A program made the translations under genes and the position numbers. Under the pieces are notes generated by a model that was given only the letters and a program-made list of their open reading frames with translations, was not told the origin of the DNA and did no database searches. Source: Streptomyces rishiriensis (GTDB lineage Bacteria; Actinomycetota; Actinomycetes; Streptomycetales; Streptomycetaceae). Taken from it: 64,000 nucleotides of DNA. Shown here piece by piece: positions 25,977 through 34,462 of this stretch. Location of the stretch: positions 7,812,001-7,876,000 of the forward strand of contig NZ_JAUSWV010000002.1 in the NCBI RefSeq assembly GCF_030815485.1, read 5' to 3'. The first letter of the stretch is position 1, and the number at the start of each line of letters is the position of its first letter.

Positions 25977-27434
25977 ATGGCGACTTCCCCCCGCCCGACT
26001 CAGCCGTGGCAGCTTTCCGCGACCGAACTCGCCGCCGCCGTCCGGGCCCGTGAGATCTCCTCCACCGAACTGGTGCGCTCCTGCCTGGAACGCATCGAGG
26101 AGACCAACCCCCGACTGAACGCCCTGGTCGACCTCCGGCCCGAGGAGGCGCTGGAGGAGGCTCGTCGGGCGGACGAACGGACGGTCTCGGGCGACGAGCT
26201 GGGACCCCTGCACGGCGTGCCCGTCTCCATCAAGATCAACACGGAGCAACGGGGCTACGCCACCAGCAACGGGGTTCCCGCCCTCGCCCATCGGCCGGCC
26301 GAGGGCGACGCCGCCTGCGTCACCGCCCTGCGCGCCGCCGGCGCCGTACCGCTCGGGCGGAGCAACTCTCCCGCCTTCTCCTTCCGCTGGTTCTCCACCA
26401 ACGAACTGCACGGGCGCACCCTCAACCCCTGGGACGCCGAACGCACCCCCGGCGGGTCGAGCGGCGGAGCCGCAGCGGGTCTGGCGGCCGGGATGACGCC
26501 GCTGGCCCAGGGCAACGACATCGGCGGGTCCATCCGCTTTCCCGCCGCGTGCTGCGGCGTCGTCGGGGTGCGCCCCACCGTCGGCCGGATCTCCGACTGG
26601 GCCCCGCCGGCCTGGGCGGACACCCCCGCGGGGCCGGTCGAGCTGGACTTCCCGCCCACCGTGCACTCCTGCGCGGTGCAGGGCCCGCTGGCCCGCACGG
26701 TGGCGGACGCGCGGCTCGCCCTGCACGCCATGACGACGCCGGACCTGCGCGACTCCAGCGGCGTTCCCGCCGTTCCCCTCCGGCCCCGCCCGGCACGCCC
26801 CGTACGGGTGCGGCTCGTTCGCGGCAACGGCACCGTCGAGAACCACCCGGCCGTCGACCGTGCCCTCGACCGCGCCGCCGCCCACCTGGCCGACGCCGGC
26901 CACGCGGTCGAGGAGGTGGCCGAACTGCCCCTGCTGACCGAGGCCGCGCGACTGTGGGCACTGTTGATCACCGAGGACATCCGTCCGATGCTGCCGGTGG
27001 TCCACCAGCTCGGCGGGGACGACATCCGCACCGCGCTGGAGGGCCACTTCGCGGCCGCCGCCGAACTGTGGGGCGATCGGCCTGATCTGGAGACCTACAT
27101 CAACGGCTGGGCGCGTCGGGCGACGCTCGTCACCCGGCTCCAGGAACTCCTGGGCGGAGACCGGATCCTGCTCACCCCGGTGTGCGCCGAACCCCCTTTC
27201 GAGCAGGACGCCGACATCACGGATCGCGACCGTGCGCGGCAGCTGTTCCCCGCCATGTGGCCGATGACCGCCGTGCCCGTCCTCGGCTTTCCGGCGGTCA
27301 CGGTGCCGGTCCATGTCGAGAACGGGCTGCCGTTCAGCGTGCAGCTGATCGGCGGCCGCTTCGAGGAGGACCTCGTCCTCGACGCCGCCCAGGCCGTCGA
27401 GGACCGGTCCGAGGTGCCGTGGCTGTGGGGCTGA
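25977..27434 (+). CDS. Amidase (amidase signature family)
   Basis: 485 residues with the Ser-cisSer-Lys catalytic set: Lys in GVPVSIKIN near residue 83, the Gly/Ser-rich TPGGSSGGAAAG near 160 and GNDIGGSIRFPAACCG near 180. GND replaces the more common GSD. The ATG has GAAGAGG 7 nt upstream. Family members hydrolyse carboxamides, aryl-acylamides or lactam side chains. It lies downstream of the TetR gene behind a palindromic operator and a repeat block. It is therefore likely to act on the same imported compound as the CocE-type hydrolase. Confidence 0.88.
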   Translation: MATSPRPTQPWQLSATELAAAVRAREISSTELVRSCLERIEETNPRLNALVDLRPEEALEEARRADERTVSGDELGPLHGVPVSIKINTEQRGYATSNGVPALAHRPAEGDAACVTALRAAGAVPLGRSNSPAFSFRWFSTNELHGRTLNPWDAERTPGGSSGGAAAGLAAGMTPLAQGNDIGGSIRFPAACCGVVGVRPTVGRISDWAPPAWADTPAGPVELDFPPTVHSCAVQGPLARTVADARLALHAMTTPDLRDSSGVPAVPLRPRPARPVRVRLVRGNGTVENHPAVDRALDRAAAHLADAGHAVEEVAELPLLTEAARLWALLITEDIRPMLPVVHQLGGDDIRTALEGHFAAAAELWGDRPDLETYINGWARRATLVTRLQELLGGDRILLTPVCAEPPFEQDADITDRDRARQLFPAMWPMTAVPVLGFPAVTVPVHVENGLPFSVQLIGGRFEEDLVLDAAQAVEDRSEVPWLWG

Positions 27435-27644
27435 CCGCCGGGGCAGGTCTGTCTTGCGGGTGCTCTCTGCGCGCGGGGTGCCGGCCGGTGCGCCACGCCT
27501 GCGCGGCCGGATCCGCGTGACGTCGCGCTCCGAGCCGCTCGCCGCGACGCGCCGGCCCGTGCGGAGCGGACCGCCGGGACCCGATCCTCTGAGGGTCCTC
27601 AAGTTCCTTGGCAGCGGGGGAAGCTGACGTTCAGGATGACGTTC

Positions 27645-27980
27645 ATGACGGGAATCGCGGGATTGCACAAGAAGCACAACTTCGTGCTGACCATCCGGGA
27701 CGCGGACGTGGTCGCCGCCGCACTGCGCGAGGCGCTCGCCGAGGCGGCGCCCGAAGAGCGCCCGGCACTGGAACGCGCGGCCGCACTCGTGGAGTCCAGT
27801 GCCGCCGCCCACGAGACACGGCTGCGGGCCAGCTGGGTCCGCTCGCGTCTCGCCGCCGTCGGCTTCCAGGGGGATGTCACCTCGGTCGCGGCGGTGAAGG
27901 CACTGCGGCAGGCGGAGCCGAAGCTGAGCCTGCTGGCCGCGGTGCAGCTGCAGCGGGAGGCGGCGGCCCACCCGGAGTGA
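27645..27980 (+). CDS. Conserved hypothetical helical protein
   Basis: 111 residues (114 if ATG 27636 is used). I prefer 27645 because AGGA sits about 8 nt before it. The product is predicted helical, Ala/Glu/Arg-rich, with no signal or membrane segment. The motif HKKHNFVLTIRDADVVAAAL starts it. I do not recognise the family. It is monocistronic, 210 bp after the amidase. Confidence 0.55.
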   Translation: MTGIAGLHKKHNFVLTIRDADVVAAALREALAEAAPEERPALERAAALVESSAAAHETRLRASWVRSRLAAVGFQGDVTSVAAVKALRQAEPKLSLLAAVQLQREAAAHPE

Positions 27981-28062
27981 ACCAACCTCCCCCTCCGCGG
28001 TGGCGGCCCGCGAGCCCACGTGGACGGACGCCGTTGCCGGTGCGGGATGACACCATCCGGCC

Positions 28063-28201
28063 ATGCGTGGCGATTCCTTCAACTGGCGCGATTCCTAAGG
28101 ACGTTGGCAGGAGCAGTACCACCCGGTCCTGGACCCGGGCGCCACGCGCGGATGAGGCGTTCGCCTACGCCTACACCGGCTTCGGGCGGCACCGGCCCTG
28201 A
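28063..28201 (+). pseudogene. Possible remnant of a small gene
   Basis: ATG 28063 opens a frame MRGDSFNWRDS that hits TAA. Reading past it gives WQEQYHPVLDPG, and a neighbouring frame continues ADEAFAYAYTGFGRHRP to a stop at 28201. The pieces look protein-like but need a stop read-through and one frameshift. I could not identify a family, and chance is a real alternative. Confidence 0.25.
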
Positions 28202-28210
28202 CCGCAGGCA

Positions 28211-28290
28211 GGCGTGATGGACGGCGGGCCGGTCGTAAGATCCGCGGGCGGGCGTGGCGGACGGCGGGCCGGTCGAAAAATCCTGCGGCC
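28211..28290 (+). repeat. Two-copy 40-bp tandem repeat
   Basis: Units 28211-28250 and 28251-28290 share GGCGTG, GGACGGCGGGCCGGTCG and ATCC...GCGG, an exact 40-bp period. They lie upstream of the small membrane protein gene, in an otherwise featureless gap of about 400 bp. Confidence 0.65.
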
Positions 28291-28385
28291 GTGTCAAGAG
28301 TCCAGCCGCCGGACGGCTCCTGGGGTGTGTACGGCCGTTGCTTCACCGTGAGGCGCTGACAGGCCGCAGACTGGAGGGGTTTCCG

Positions 28386-28565
28386 GTGGAGATGACGGGC
28401 ATCGGCGTCGCCGTGTACCTGGTGCTGCTGTTCGCGCCGGGGCTGAGCAGCGTGCTGAAGAGCATCGCGTTCCGCATCCGGGCCGCAGGGCAGGCCGAAC
28501 TCGTGCGGGCGGAGGGGGAGGCACGCGGCGGGCGCCGTGTGGGAAAGCGGGGGCGGCGTGGATGA
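28386..28565 (+). CDS. Small single-span membrane protein
   Basis: 59 residues from GTG 28386, which has GGAGGGG 6 nt upstream. One hydrophobic span, VAVYLVLLFAPGLSSVL, lies at about residues 7-24 and is followed by a basic, Arg/Gly-rich cytoplasmic tail. Its last bases overlap the sigma-like gene by 8 bp, so the pair is translationally coupled. I do not recognise a family. Coupling suggests it acts with the downstream membrane-linked sigma protein. Confidence 0.6.
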   Translation: MEMTGIGVAVYLVLLFAPGLSSVLKSIAFRIRAAGQAELVRAEGEARGGRRVGKRGRRG

Positions 28566-29580
28566 GGAGCAAGGGGACGAGGAGCCGAGGGCTCAGCGCG
28601 CCGAGGCGCTCGCAGCCCTGGTCGCCGAGCGGCACGGGCAGATGGTCGGCTACGCCCGCAGGCGGCTGCGGAACGCAGGGGTCCCGGCGTCCTGGGCGGA
28701 TCCCGAGGACATCGTGCACAACGCCCTCGCGAGCGTGCTGGCCTGCCCCGAGCCGGTCGAGTGGCTGCGCCCGTACGTCTTCACCGCCATCAAGAACGAG
28801 ATCCGGCACGCGGAGAGGCGCTGCCGCGCCGGCCGGGGGTACTCGTCCCTGGACGCGGACGTGCGGTGGGAGACCGCGGGCGACGCCGCCGACCCGTGCG
28901 CGGCGGCAGACCTGCGCCTCGACCTCGACGCGGCGCTCACCGCACTGCCGCTTCAGCAGCGCAGGGCGGTGCTGCTGAACAAGGAGCTGGGGCTGACCCA
29001 GGCGCAGACCGCCAGGGTGATGGGCGCCGCGCCGGGAACGGTGGCCACCCATGTCGCCAGGGGCCTCGTCACCCTGCGGGTCGCTCTCGGCGCGCTGGCC
29101 ACGGCAGTCGTGCTGTGCGGCGCGGCCGTCTCGTGGCTGCGGTCCGGCCTGCTGCCGGCCGACCCCGCCGCGGGCGGTGAGGTGGGCGAACTGCTGCGCT
29201 CGGCGTCGGCGACCCAGTGGGCGGCGGTGATCGCTGCCGGTACGGCGGTGCTGGTGGCGTCGGTCGCTGCCGGTACGGCGGCGCTGGCCGACGCCGGGCG
29301 GCGGATTCCGTTCTGGGCCCGCGACAGGTGGACGCCTTCCCGGCTTCGCGGCAGGCGGGGCGAGGAGTCGTCGCCGGACCGGCAGGATGAGGCCTGGCAC
29401 GTCCGGCAGGTGTCGGGAGCGAGCGGCGAGAGCAAGACCTACCGTTGCCCCGGCTGCGACCAGATGATCCCGCCCGGCGTCCCGCACGTGGTGGCATGGC
29501 CCCGGCAGGATGGCGCGGAGGACCGGCGGCACTGGCACAAGGCGTGCTGGAACGCACGGGACCGAGCCCGGGTGCGATGA
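28558..29580 (+). CDS. ECF sigma-like protein fused to two membrane spans and a zinc motif
   Basis: 340 residues from GTG 28558; GTG 28537 is also possible. Sigma region 2 lies at about 20-85 (ADPEDIVHNALASVLA, WLRPYVFTAIKNEIRH). Region 4 lies at about 125-175 (LPLQQRRAVLLNKELGLTQ, then VATHVARGLVTLR). Two hydrophobic segments (about 178-198 and 220-247) follow, separated by an acidic loop. The C-terminus has YRCPGCDQMIPPGVPHVVAW and HWHKACW, a likely Cys-x2-Cys...His-x3-Cys zinc knuckle known from uncharacterised Streptomyces proteins. Normal ECF factors stop after region 4. The layout implies a sigma factor tethered to the membrane with its own control domain. Confidence 0.75.
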   Translation: MDEEQGDEEPRAQRAEALAALVAERHGQMVGYARRRLRNAGVPASWADPEDIVHNALASVLACPEPVEWLRPYVFTAIKNEIRHAERRCRAGRGYSSLDADVRWETAGDAADPCAAADLRLDLDAALTALPLQQRRAVLLNKELGLTQAQTARVMGAAPGTVATHVARGLVTLRVALGALATAVVLCGAAVSWLRSGLLPADPAAGGEVGELLRSASATQWAAVIAAGTAVLVASVAAGTAALADAGRRIPFWARDRWTPSRLRGRRGEESSPDRQDEAWHVRQVSGASGESKTYRCPGCDQMIPPGVPHVVAWPRQDGAEDRRHWHKACWNARDRARVR

Positions 29581-29762
29581 CCACGGACCGTTCCGGCGCC
29601 TGAGGCCGAGGTCATCCCACTGCGGGACCGCCCGGCGCCCACGGGGGAGGGCGAGGCGGTAGCCGGTAGCCGCACAGCTCCTGGCGGCATGTCGGCGGCG
29701 CAGGGCCGGCCGGCCCTGCGGGCGGCGGAGCGCCGAGGCGGGCCCCTGCGAAGATCGTCGTC

Positions 29763-30230
29763 ATGGGCATACAGATCGCACCGGCCGGCGTGGCCGACTT
29801 CCACCAGGTCCTGACCGATCACGGCCGTTACTGGGGCGAGCGCGACCTTCGATCACTGCACCTTCTGGCTCTGGTGCAGGAGTTCGGTTCCACCTGCCTG
29901 GTCGCCCGAGCCGAGGACGGTATCCGTGGGTACCTCTTCGGATTCGTCACGCCGGAGGGCACCGGGTACGTGCACCTGGTCGCCACGCGGGACGACGCCC
30001 GGGGCACGGGTCTCGGGCGTCGTCTCTATGCGGCGTTCGTCGAAGCGGCGGAACGCCACGGCGCACGGCGGCTGAAGGCGATCACGTCTGTCGCGAACAC
30101 GGGCTCGATCGCCTTCCACCGCCGTCTCGGCTTCGAGGTGCGGATCGTCGACGACTACAACGGCGACGGTCGGGCCATGGCCGTCTTCGACCGTGATCTG
30201 GCCGGGCCCGCCTCGATGCCGTGGCGGTGA
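29763..30230 (+). CDS. GNAT family N-acetyltransferase
   Basis: 155 residues. The acetyl-CoA motif region reads VHLVATRDDARGTGLGRRLYAAF (R/QxxGxG/A at RGTGLG), after a beta-strand LFGFV. AITSVANTGSIAFHRRLGFEV is typical of the C-terminal half. The substrate is unknown. No clear ribosome site precedes the ATG. The gene converges on the chloroperoxidase-like gene with 17 bp between stops. Confidence 0.85.
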   Translation: MGIQIAPAGVADFHQVLTDHGRYWGERDLRSLHLLALVQEFGSTCLVARAEDGIRGYLFGFVTPEGTGYVHLVATRDDARGTGLGRRLYAAFVEAAERHGARRLKAITSVANTGSIAFHRRLGFEVRIVDDYNGDGRAMAVFDRDLAGPASMPWR

Positions 30231-30247
30231 CGCAGTGACGCCGCGGC

Positions 30248-31075
30248 TCAGCCGCGCGCGAATTCGAGGAGGTCCTTGTTGAACTGCTCGGCGTACTTCG
30301 GAACCATGGCCAATCCGTGCGGCGCACCGGCATACACCTTGTACACCGCGTCCTTGACCAGCTTCGAGCTCTTTTCGCCCGAAGCGGCGATCGGAACGAT
30401 CTGGTCGTCGTCCCCGTGCACGATCAGGGTCGGGACGTCGATCTTCTTGAGGTCCTCGGTGAGATCCGTTTCGGAGAACGCCTTGACGCAGTCGTACGCG
30501 CCCTTGATACCCACCGTCATTCCCCAGAGCCAGAACTCGTCGCGAGTTCCCTGGGTGACGGTCGAGTCGTCACGGTTGGCGCCGTAGAAGGGCCCGCTGA
30601 GATCCTTGTAGAACTGGGAGCGGTCCGTCGCCACGCCCTCCCGGATCTCGTCGAAGACCTCGATCGGCAGCCCCTCGGGATTCGCGTCCGTCTTCAGCAT
30701 CAGGGGAGGGATGGCGCCGAGCAGGACGGCCTTGGCGACACGGCTGGAACCGTGTCGACCGATGTAGCGCGTCACTTCGCCACCGCCGGTGGAATGCCCG
30801 ACCAGAATGACGTCTCGCAGATCGAGTTCTTCGATGACCGCGGCGAGATCGTCGGCGTAGGTGTCGAGGTCGTTGCCGTCCCAGGTCTGTCCGGAGCGGC
30901 CGCCGCCTCTCCGGTCGTGAGCCACGGCACGGAATCCGTTGGCCGCCATCAGCTTCAGTTGCGGATCCCAGGCGTCGGCGGTGAGCGGCCAGCCGTGGGA
31001 GAACACGACCGGCCGGCCCGAGCCCCAGTCCTTGAAGAAGATGTTCGTGCCGTCCTTGGCGGAAGCAAAGGGCAT
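30248..31075 (-). CDS. Alpha/beta hydrolase, non-heme chloroperoxidase type
   Basis: 275 residues with the bacterial perhydrolase/chloroperoxidase pattern: VFSHGWPLTADAW (oxyanion region), nucleophile VGHSTGGGEV (S95), Asp in VHGDDDQIVP (D222-224) and His in GAPHGLAM (H253). No metal site is involved; these enzymes make peracids and also act as esterases. Length is as expected. ATG 31075 has GAGAGGG upstream, then a block of 15-bp repeats in the leader or promoter. It is cytoplasmic, with no obvious partner genes. Confidence 0.9.
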   Translation of the reverse strand: MPFASAKDGTNIFFKDWGSGRPVVFSHGWPLTADAWDPQLKLMAANGFRAVAHDRRGGGRSGQTWDGNDLDTYADDLAAVIEELDLRDVILVGHSTGGGEVTRYIGRHGSSRVAKAVLLGAIPPLMLKTDANPEGLPIEVFDEIREGVATDRSQFYKDLSGPFYGANRDDSTVTQGTRDEFWLWGMTVGIKGAYDCVKAFSETDLTEDLKKIDVPTLIVHGDDDQIVPIAASGEKSSKLVKDAVYKVYAGAPHGLAMVPKYAEQFNKDLLEFARG

Positions 31076-31087
31076 TGCTTTTCCCTC

Positions 31088-31159
31088 TCGTGCCGTTTCG
31101 GATCGTGCCGTTTCACGTCGTGCCGTTTCGGATCGCCCGTTTCAGGTCGTGCCGTTCGC
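31088..31159 (-). repeat. Five tandem 15-bp repeats in the hydrolase leader/promoter
   Basis: TCGTGCCGTTTCGGA-type units start at 31088, 31103, 31118, 31133 and 31147. The fourth is 14 bp and the last is incomplete. They begin only 13 bp before the start codon, so they are probably in the 5' leader or core promoter. The rest of the 585-bp gap to the LacI gene shows only the operator at 31553. Confidence 0.8.
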
Positions 31160-31552
31160 AACTCAGGAGTGGATGGGTCCGATGCTCGAATCGATTGATC
31201 GGAATGCGTGGCGCGCCCAGTGGAATGCGCGCACGAGGTCGACGGTCCGGTCAGCGCCGAATGGCGGCCGTGGGAGCCCGTCCCACGGGAAACAGTAGTC
31301 GACGGGCAGGAGCGGGGCGCGTCGATCAGGAGGCCGCATCACGGCACGGGTCGCGGGGGTCGTGGGAGTGACCGGCAATGTGTCGCGGCGCCCTTCGCCG
31401 ACGCGGCGGTGGACCGGTGGCACGTTCCCGGACGACACTTCTCCCGGTGGCGTCGTGGCCTACCGGAATGCGCGGCCCGGCACGCCGGACGGGTGCTCAC
31501 GATGCGTGCGACAGCCGTATGTCACCCGCCTTGTCAGTGCGCCGAGGACGCC

Positions 31553-31570
31553 TGTATAACGTTGTAAAAG
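31553..31570. promoter_or_regulatory. LacI-type operator upstream of the regulator gene
   Basis: TGTATAACGTTGTAAAAG is centred on AACGTT, as expected for LacI-family sites with a central CpG. It lies 91 bp before the LacI gene. Related sequences occur at 33093 (AACGATGTAAAA) and 45064 (CAACGTTGG). I infer autoregulation and a small regulon. Confidence 0.55.
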
Positions 31571-31660
31571 TCAAGTATGAGGGCTCGGCGCTCGCCCGCG
31601 GTGACGACCCCGTAGCCGCACCGACCGTCATCCCGTCGGGACGCTGCGAAAGGGAATGCC

Positions 31661-32695
31661 GTGCGGGTCAGCCTCAAGGACGTCGCCGCGCACGCGGGGG
31701 TCTCCATCAAGACCGTCTCCAACGTGGTGAACAACTACCAGCACGTCACGCCCGCCATGCGGGAGCGCGTCCAACGGTCCATCGACGTGCTCGGCTACCG
31801 GCCCAATCTGGCCGCCCGGCATCTGCGCAAGGGGCGTACCGGCATCATCGCGCTCGCCCTGCCCGAACTCGGCAACCCCTACTTCGCCGAGCTGGCGGCC
31901 GCCGTCATCGACGCCGCCGCCGCGCACGAGTACATCGTGCTCCTCGACCACACCGGGGGGCACCGCGAGCAGGAGATCCTGGTCAGCCAGGGTTTCCGGG
32001 CGCGGGTCATCGACGGCCTCATCCTCAGCCCGATCGAGCTCGAGACCGAGGACCTGCTCGACCGGGCGGAGAACGTGCCGCTGGTGCTGCTCGGCGAACG
32101 CGACTACGAGCTGCCGTACGACCACATCGCCATCGACAACGTCGCCGCCGCCCGCGCCGCCGTCCGGCATCTGAACGGGCTCGGCCGGCGGGAGGTGGCC
32201 TTCATCGGCGCCCGGCGCGGTCGCAGCGAGCCCGCGCAACTGCGCGTGCGTGGCTGGCGCGAGGAGCTCACCGCGGCCGGGCTCCCGGCCGACGACGGGC
32301 TCGTCGCCGCCACCGACGGCTGGGGCCACGCGGACGGGGCAGCCGCCATGAACCGCATCCTGGAATCCGGACGGCGGCCCGACGCGGTGTTCGCCTACAA
32401 CGATCCGATGGCCATCGGCGCGATGCGCGTCCTGCACGAGCGGGGACTGCGCGTTCCCGAGGACATCGCGGTCGTCGGCTTCGACGACGTGGTGGAGGGG
32501 CGCTTCGGCGCGGTGACTCTGACCTCCGTGTCACCGGACAAGGAGGCCATCGGCCGTCTCGCGGTCGAGTCGGTGCTGGCACGGCTCGGTGGCAACGAGA
32601 CGCCCGAGCCGCGCCGTGTCTGGGCGGACCATCGCCTCGTGGCGCGGGAGAGCACCTTGGGGCGGGCGGCTGCGGGCGGCGACGGCCGCGGATGA
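31661..32695 (+). CDS. LacI family transcriptional regulator
   Basis: 344 residues. The HTH and hinge are clear: VSLKDVAAHAGVSIKTVSNVVNNY and YRPNLAARHLRKG. A PBP-I-like effector domain follows (about 60-335), with VFAYNDPMAIGAMRVL and VVGFDDVVEGRFG. GTG 31661 has GAAAGGGA upstream. It lies ahead of a furanose-type ABC importer and GH2 genes, and AACGTTG-centred sites stand before itself, the importer and the distant GH2 gene. It probably represses these until a furanose or oligosaccharide binds. Confidence 0.9.
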   Translation: MRVSLKDVAAHAGVSIKTVSNVVNNYQHVTPAMRERVQRSIDVLGYRPNLAARHLRKGRTGIIALALPELGNPYFAELAAAVIDAAAAHEYIVLLDHTGGHREQEILVSQGFRARVIDGLILSPIELETEDLLDRAENVPLVLLGERDYELPYDHIAIDNVAAARAAVRHLNGLGRREVAFIGARRGRSEPAQLRVRGWREELTAAGLPADDGLVAATDGWGHADGAAAMNRILESGRRPDAVFAYNDPMAIGAMRVLHERGLRVPEDIAVVGFDDVVEGRFGAVTLTSVSPDKEAIGRLAVESVLARLGGNETPEPRRVWADHRLVARESTLGRAAAGGDGRG

Positions 32696-33283
32696 CCACC
32701 GGGTCGGTGCGCATGCGAATCGCCTTCCGCTCGATCCTTCACCTGGCTGTGTGACGCGTGCGCCGTCTCGGCGTCGCGGGGAAATGCTTCCTGTCCTCGG
32801 CGGGCTGGCCTGCGGGTCACCCCTCTCGTCCTGACCTCCGCAGGGACCGAAACGCCGACTCCGCCCGGCCTTACGCGCGTTGCTCTTTGCAGGTGTGGTC
32901 GTGGGCGGTGCGGCCCCAGGTGGCCCCTGCCGCGCGTGCGTCGGTCGTTCGACGGCGCCGTCGGGGCGCCCGGATTACCCGGTCGTGTCGTGTTTCTCCG
33001 CACCACTGAAGAGACCGCAGAGGCGGGTGGTGTTCGCCGACCCGCGCACGGTGCGCCCGGCACAGTGCGTGCACAGGGGGTTTACAGCACTCTTCCAACG
33101 ATGTAAAAACCTCTGTGCGGCGGGTCGAACGGCCTTTCCCGCCAGGGGAGAAGCACTTTTCTCGGCACAACTACCGCACGGCTACCGCTCAGCTACCGCT
33201 CGGCCACGGCACGACCTTGCTCGACCTCCGCTCGCTCCATACCTCCCCAGTGTTCTTTCCGCGTCGCCCGGATCGGGGTCACC
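32696..33283. other. Importer promoter region
   Basis: 588 bp without a recognisable gene. It holds the operator-like site at 33093 and three GCTACCGC-type short repeats at about 33170-33205. I saw no riboswitch-like structure. Confidence 0.5.
33093..33110. promoter_or_regulatory. LacI-type operator upstream of the furanose importer
   Basis: TTCCAACGATGTAAAAAC shares AACG-TGTAAAA with the site at 31553. TTTACA at 33081 and TGTAAA at 33102 also form a wider inverted repeat. It lies about 175 bp before the binding-protein gene. Confidence 0.5.
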
Positions 33284-34378
33284 ATGCAGCGCACCATTCA
33301 CCGTCGTCGTCTTCTCGCCCGTCCTGTGGTCGTCTCCCTGGCCGCGGCGATGGCGTTGACCGCCACCTCCTGCGCGAAGTCGGAGGACGACACGTCGAGC
33401 GACACCAAGTCCTCGGCCGCCGCCGACGCCGCGCAGAAGGTCGCCTCGCCCGCGCCGGGCGGCAAGACCTGCACCGTCGACGCGTACGGCGGTGCCAGGT
33501 CGGACCTCGCGAACGCCACCGTGGGCTTCTCCCAGTCGGAGAAGGAGGCTAACCCGTTCCGCATCGCCGAGACGCAGTCCATCAAGGACGAGGCGGAGAA
33601 GCGGGGCGTCAAGCTGCTGACCGCCAACGCCCAGTCACAGTTCTCCAAGCAGATCAGCGACGTCCAGGACCTGCTGGCCAAGGGAGCCGACCTGCTGGTC
33701 ATCGCCCCGCTCAACTCCGACGGCTGGGACCCCGTGCTCCAGGCCGCCGCGGCCAAGAAGGTCCCCATCATCACGATCGACCGCAAGATCAACGCCACGG
33801 CCTGCAAGGACTACGTCTCGTTCATCGCCTCCGACTTCGTCGAGCAGGGCCGGCGCGCCGCCGACCAGATGATCGAGGCGACCGGCGGCAAGGGCGAGGT
33901 CGCGATCCTCCTCGGCTCGGCGGGCAACAACGTCACCACCGAGCGCACCAAGGGCTTCAAGGACCGGATCGCCGAGAAGGCGCCGGACCTGAAGGTGGTC
34001 TTCGAGCAGACCGGTGACTTCGCCCGCGAGAAGGGCCAGCAGGTCACCGAGCAGCTCATCCAGTCGAAGCCAGGCATCAAGGGGATCTATGCCGAGAACG
34101 ACGAGATGGGCCTCGGCGCCGTGGCCGCGCTGAAGGGCGCCGGCAAGGAGGCGGGCGACGTCGCGATCGTCACCGTGGACGGCACCCGCAACGCCGTGCA
34201 GGGCATCGTGGACGGCTGGATCAGCGGTGTCGTCGAGTCCAACCCGCGGTTCGGCCCGCTGGCCTTCCAGACGCTGGACACCTTCACCAAGGGGGAGAGC
34301 GTCGCGCAGGACATCGTCATCGAGGACGGCGCCTACACACCGGACAACGCCAAGTCGGGTATCGCCAAGGCCTACTGA
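33284..34378 (+). CDS. Furanose ABC transporter substrate-binding lipoprotein (YtfQ-like)
   Basis: 364 residues with a Tat/Sec-like signal (HRRRLLARPVVV) and lipobox TATSC near residue 30. The mature domain has the galactofuranose-binder pattern: VGFSQSEKEANPFRIAETQS, IAPLNSDGWDPVLQAA, SFIASDFVEQGRRAADQM, QTGDFAREKGQ and YAENDEMGLGA. E. coli YtfQ reads very similarly at these places. It is secreted and anchored to the membrane. The two separate permease genes downstream also match the ytfQRT-yjfF layout. Ligand prediction: galactofuranose or arabinofuranose, not pyranose sugars. Confidence 0.85.
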   Translation: MQRTIHRRRLLARPVVVSLAAAMALTATSCAKSEDDTSSDTKSSAAADAAQKVASPAPGGKTCTVDAYGGARSDLANATVGFSQSEKEANPFRIAETQSIKDEAEKRGVKLLTANAQSQFSKQISDVQDLLAKGADLLVIAPLNSDGWDPVLQAAAAKKVPIITIDRKINATACKDYVSFIASDFVEQGRRAADQMIEATGGKGEVAILLGSAGNNVTTERTKGFKDRIAEKAPDLKVVFEQTGDFAREKGQQVTEQLIQSKPGIKGIYAENDEMGLGAVAALKGAGKEAGDVAIVTVDGTRNAVQGIVDGWISGVVESNPRFGPLAFQTLDTFTKGESVAQDIVIEDGAYTPDNAKSGIAKAY

Positions 34379-34462
34379 TCGGCCGTCGGGAACCCGCGCA
34401 CCGCGGACCCCTCCGGCCCTGCGGCTCTCCGTCACTTCTTGCATCGCACCCTGGAGGCACAG

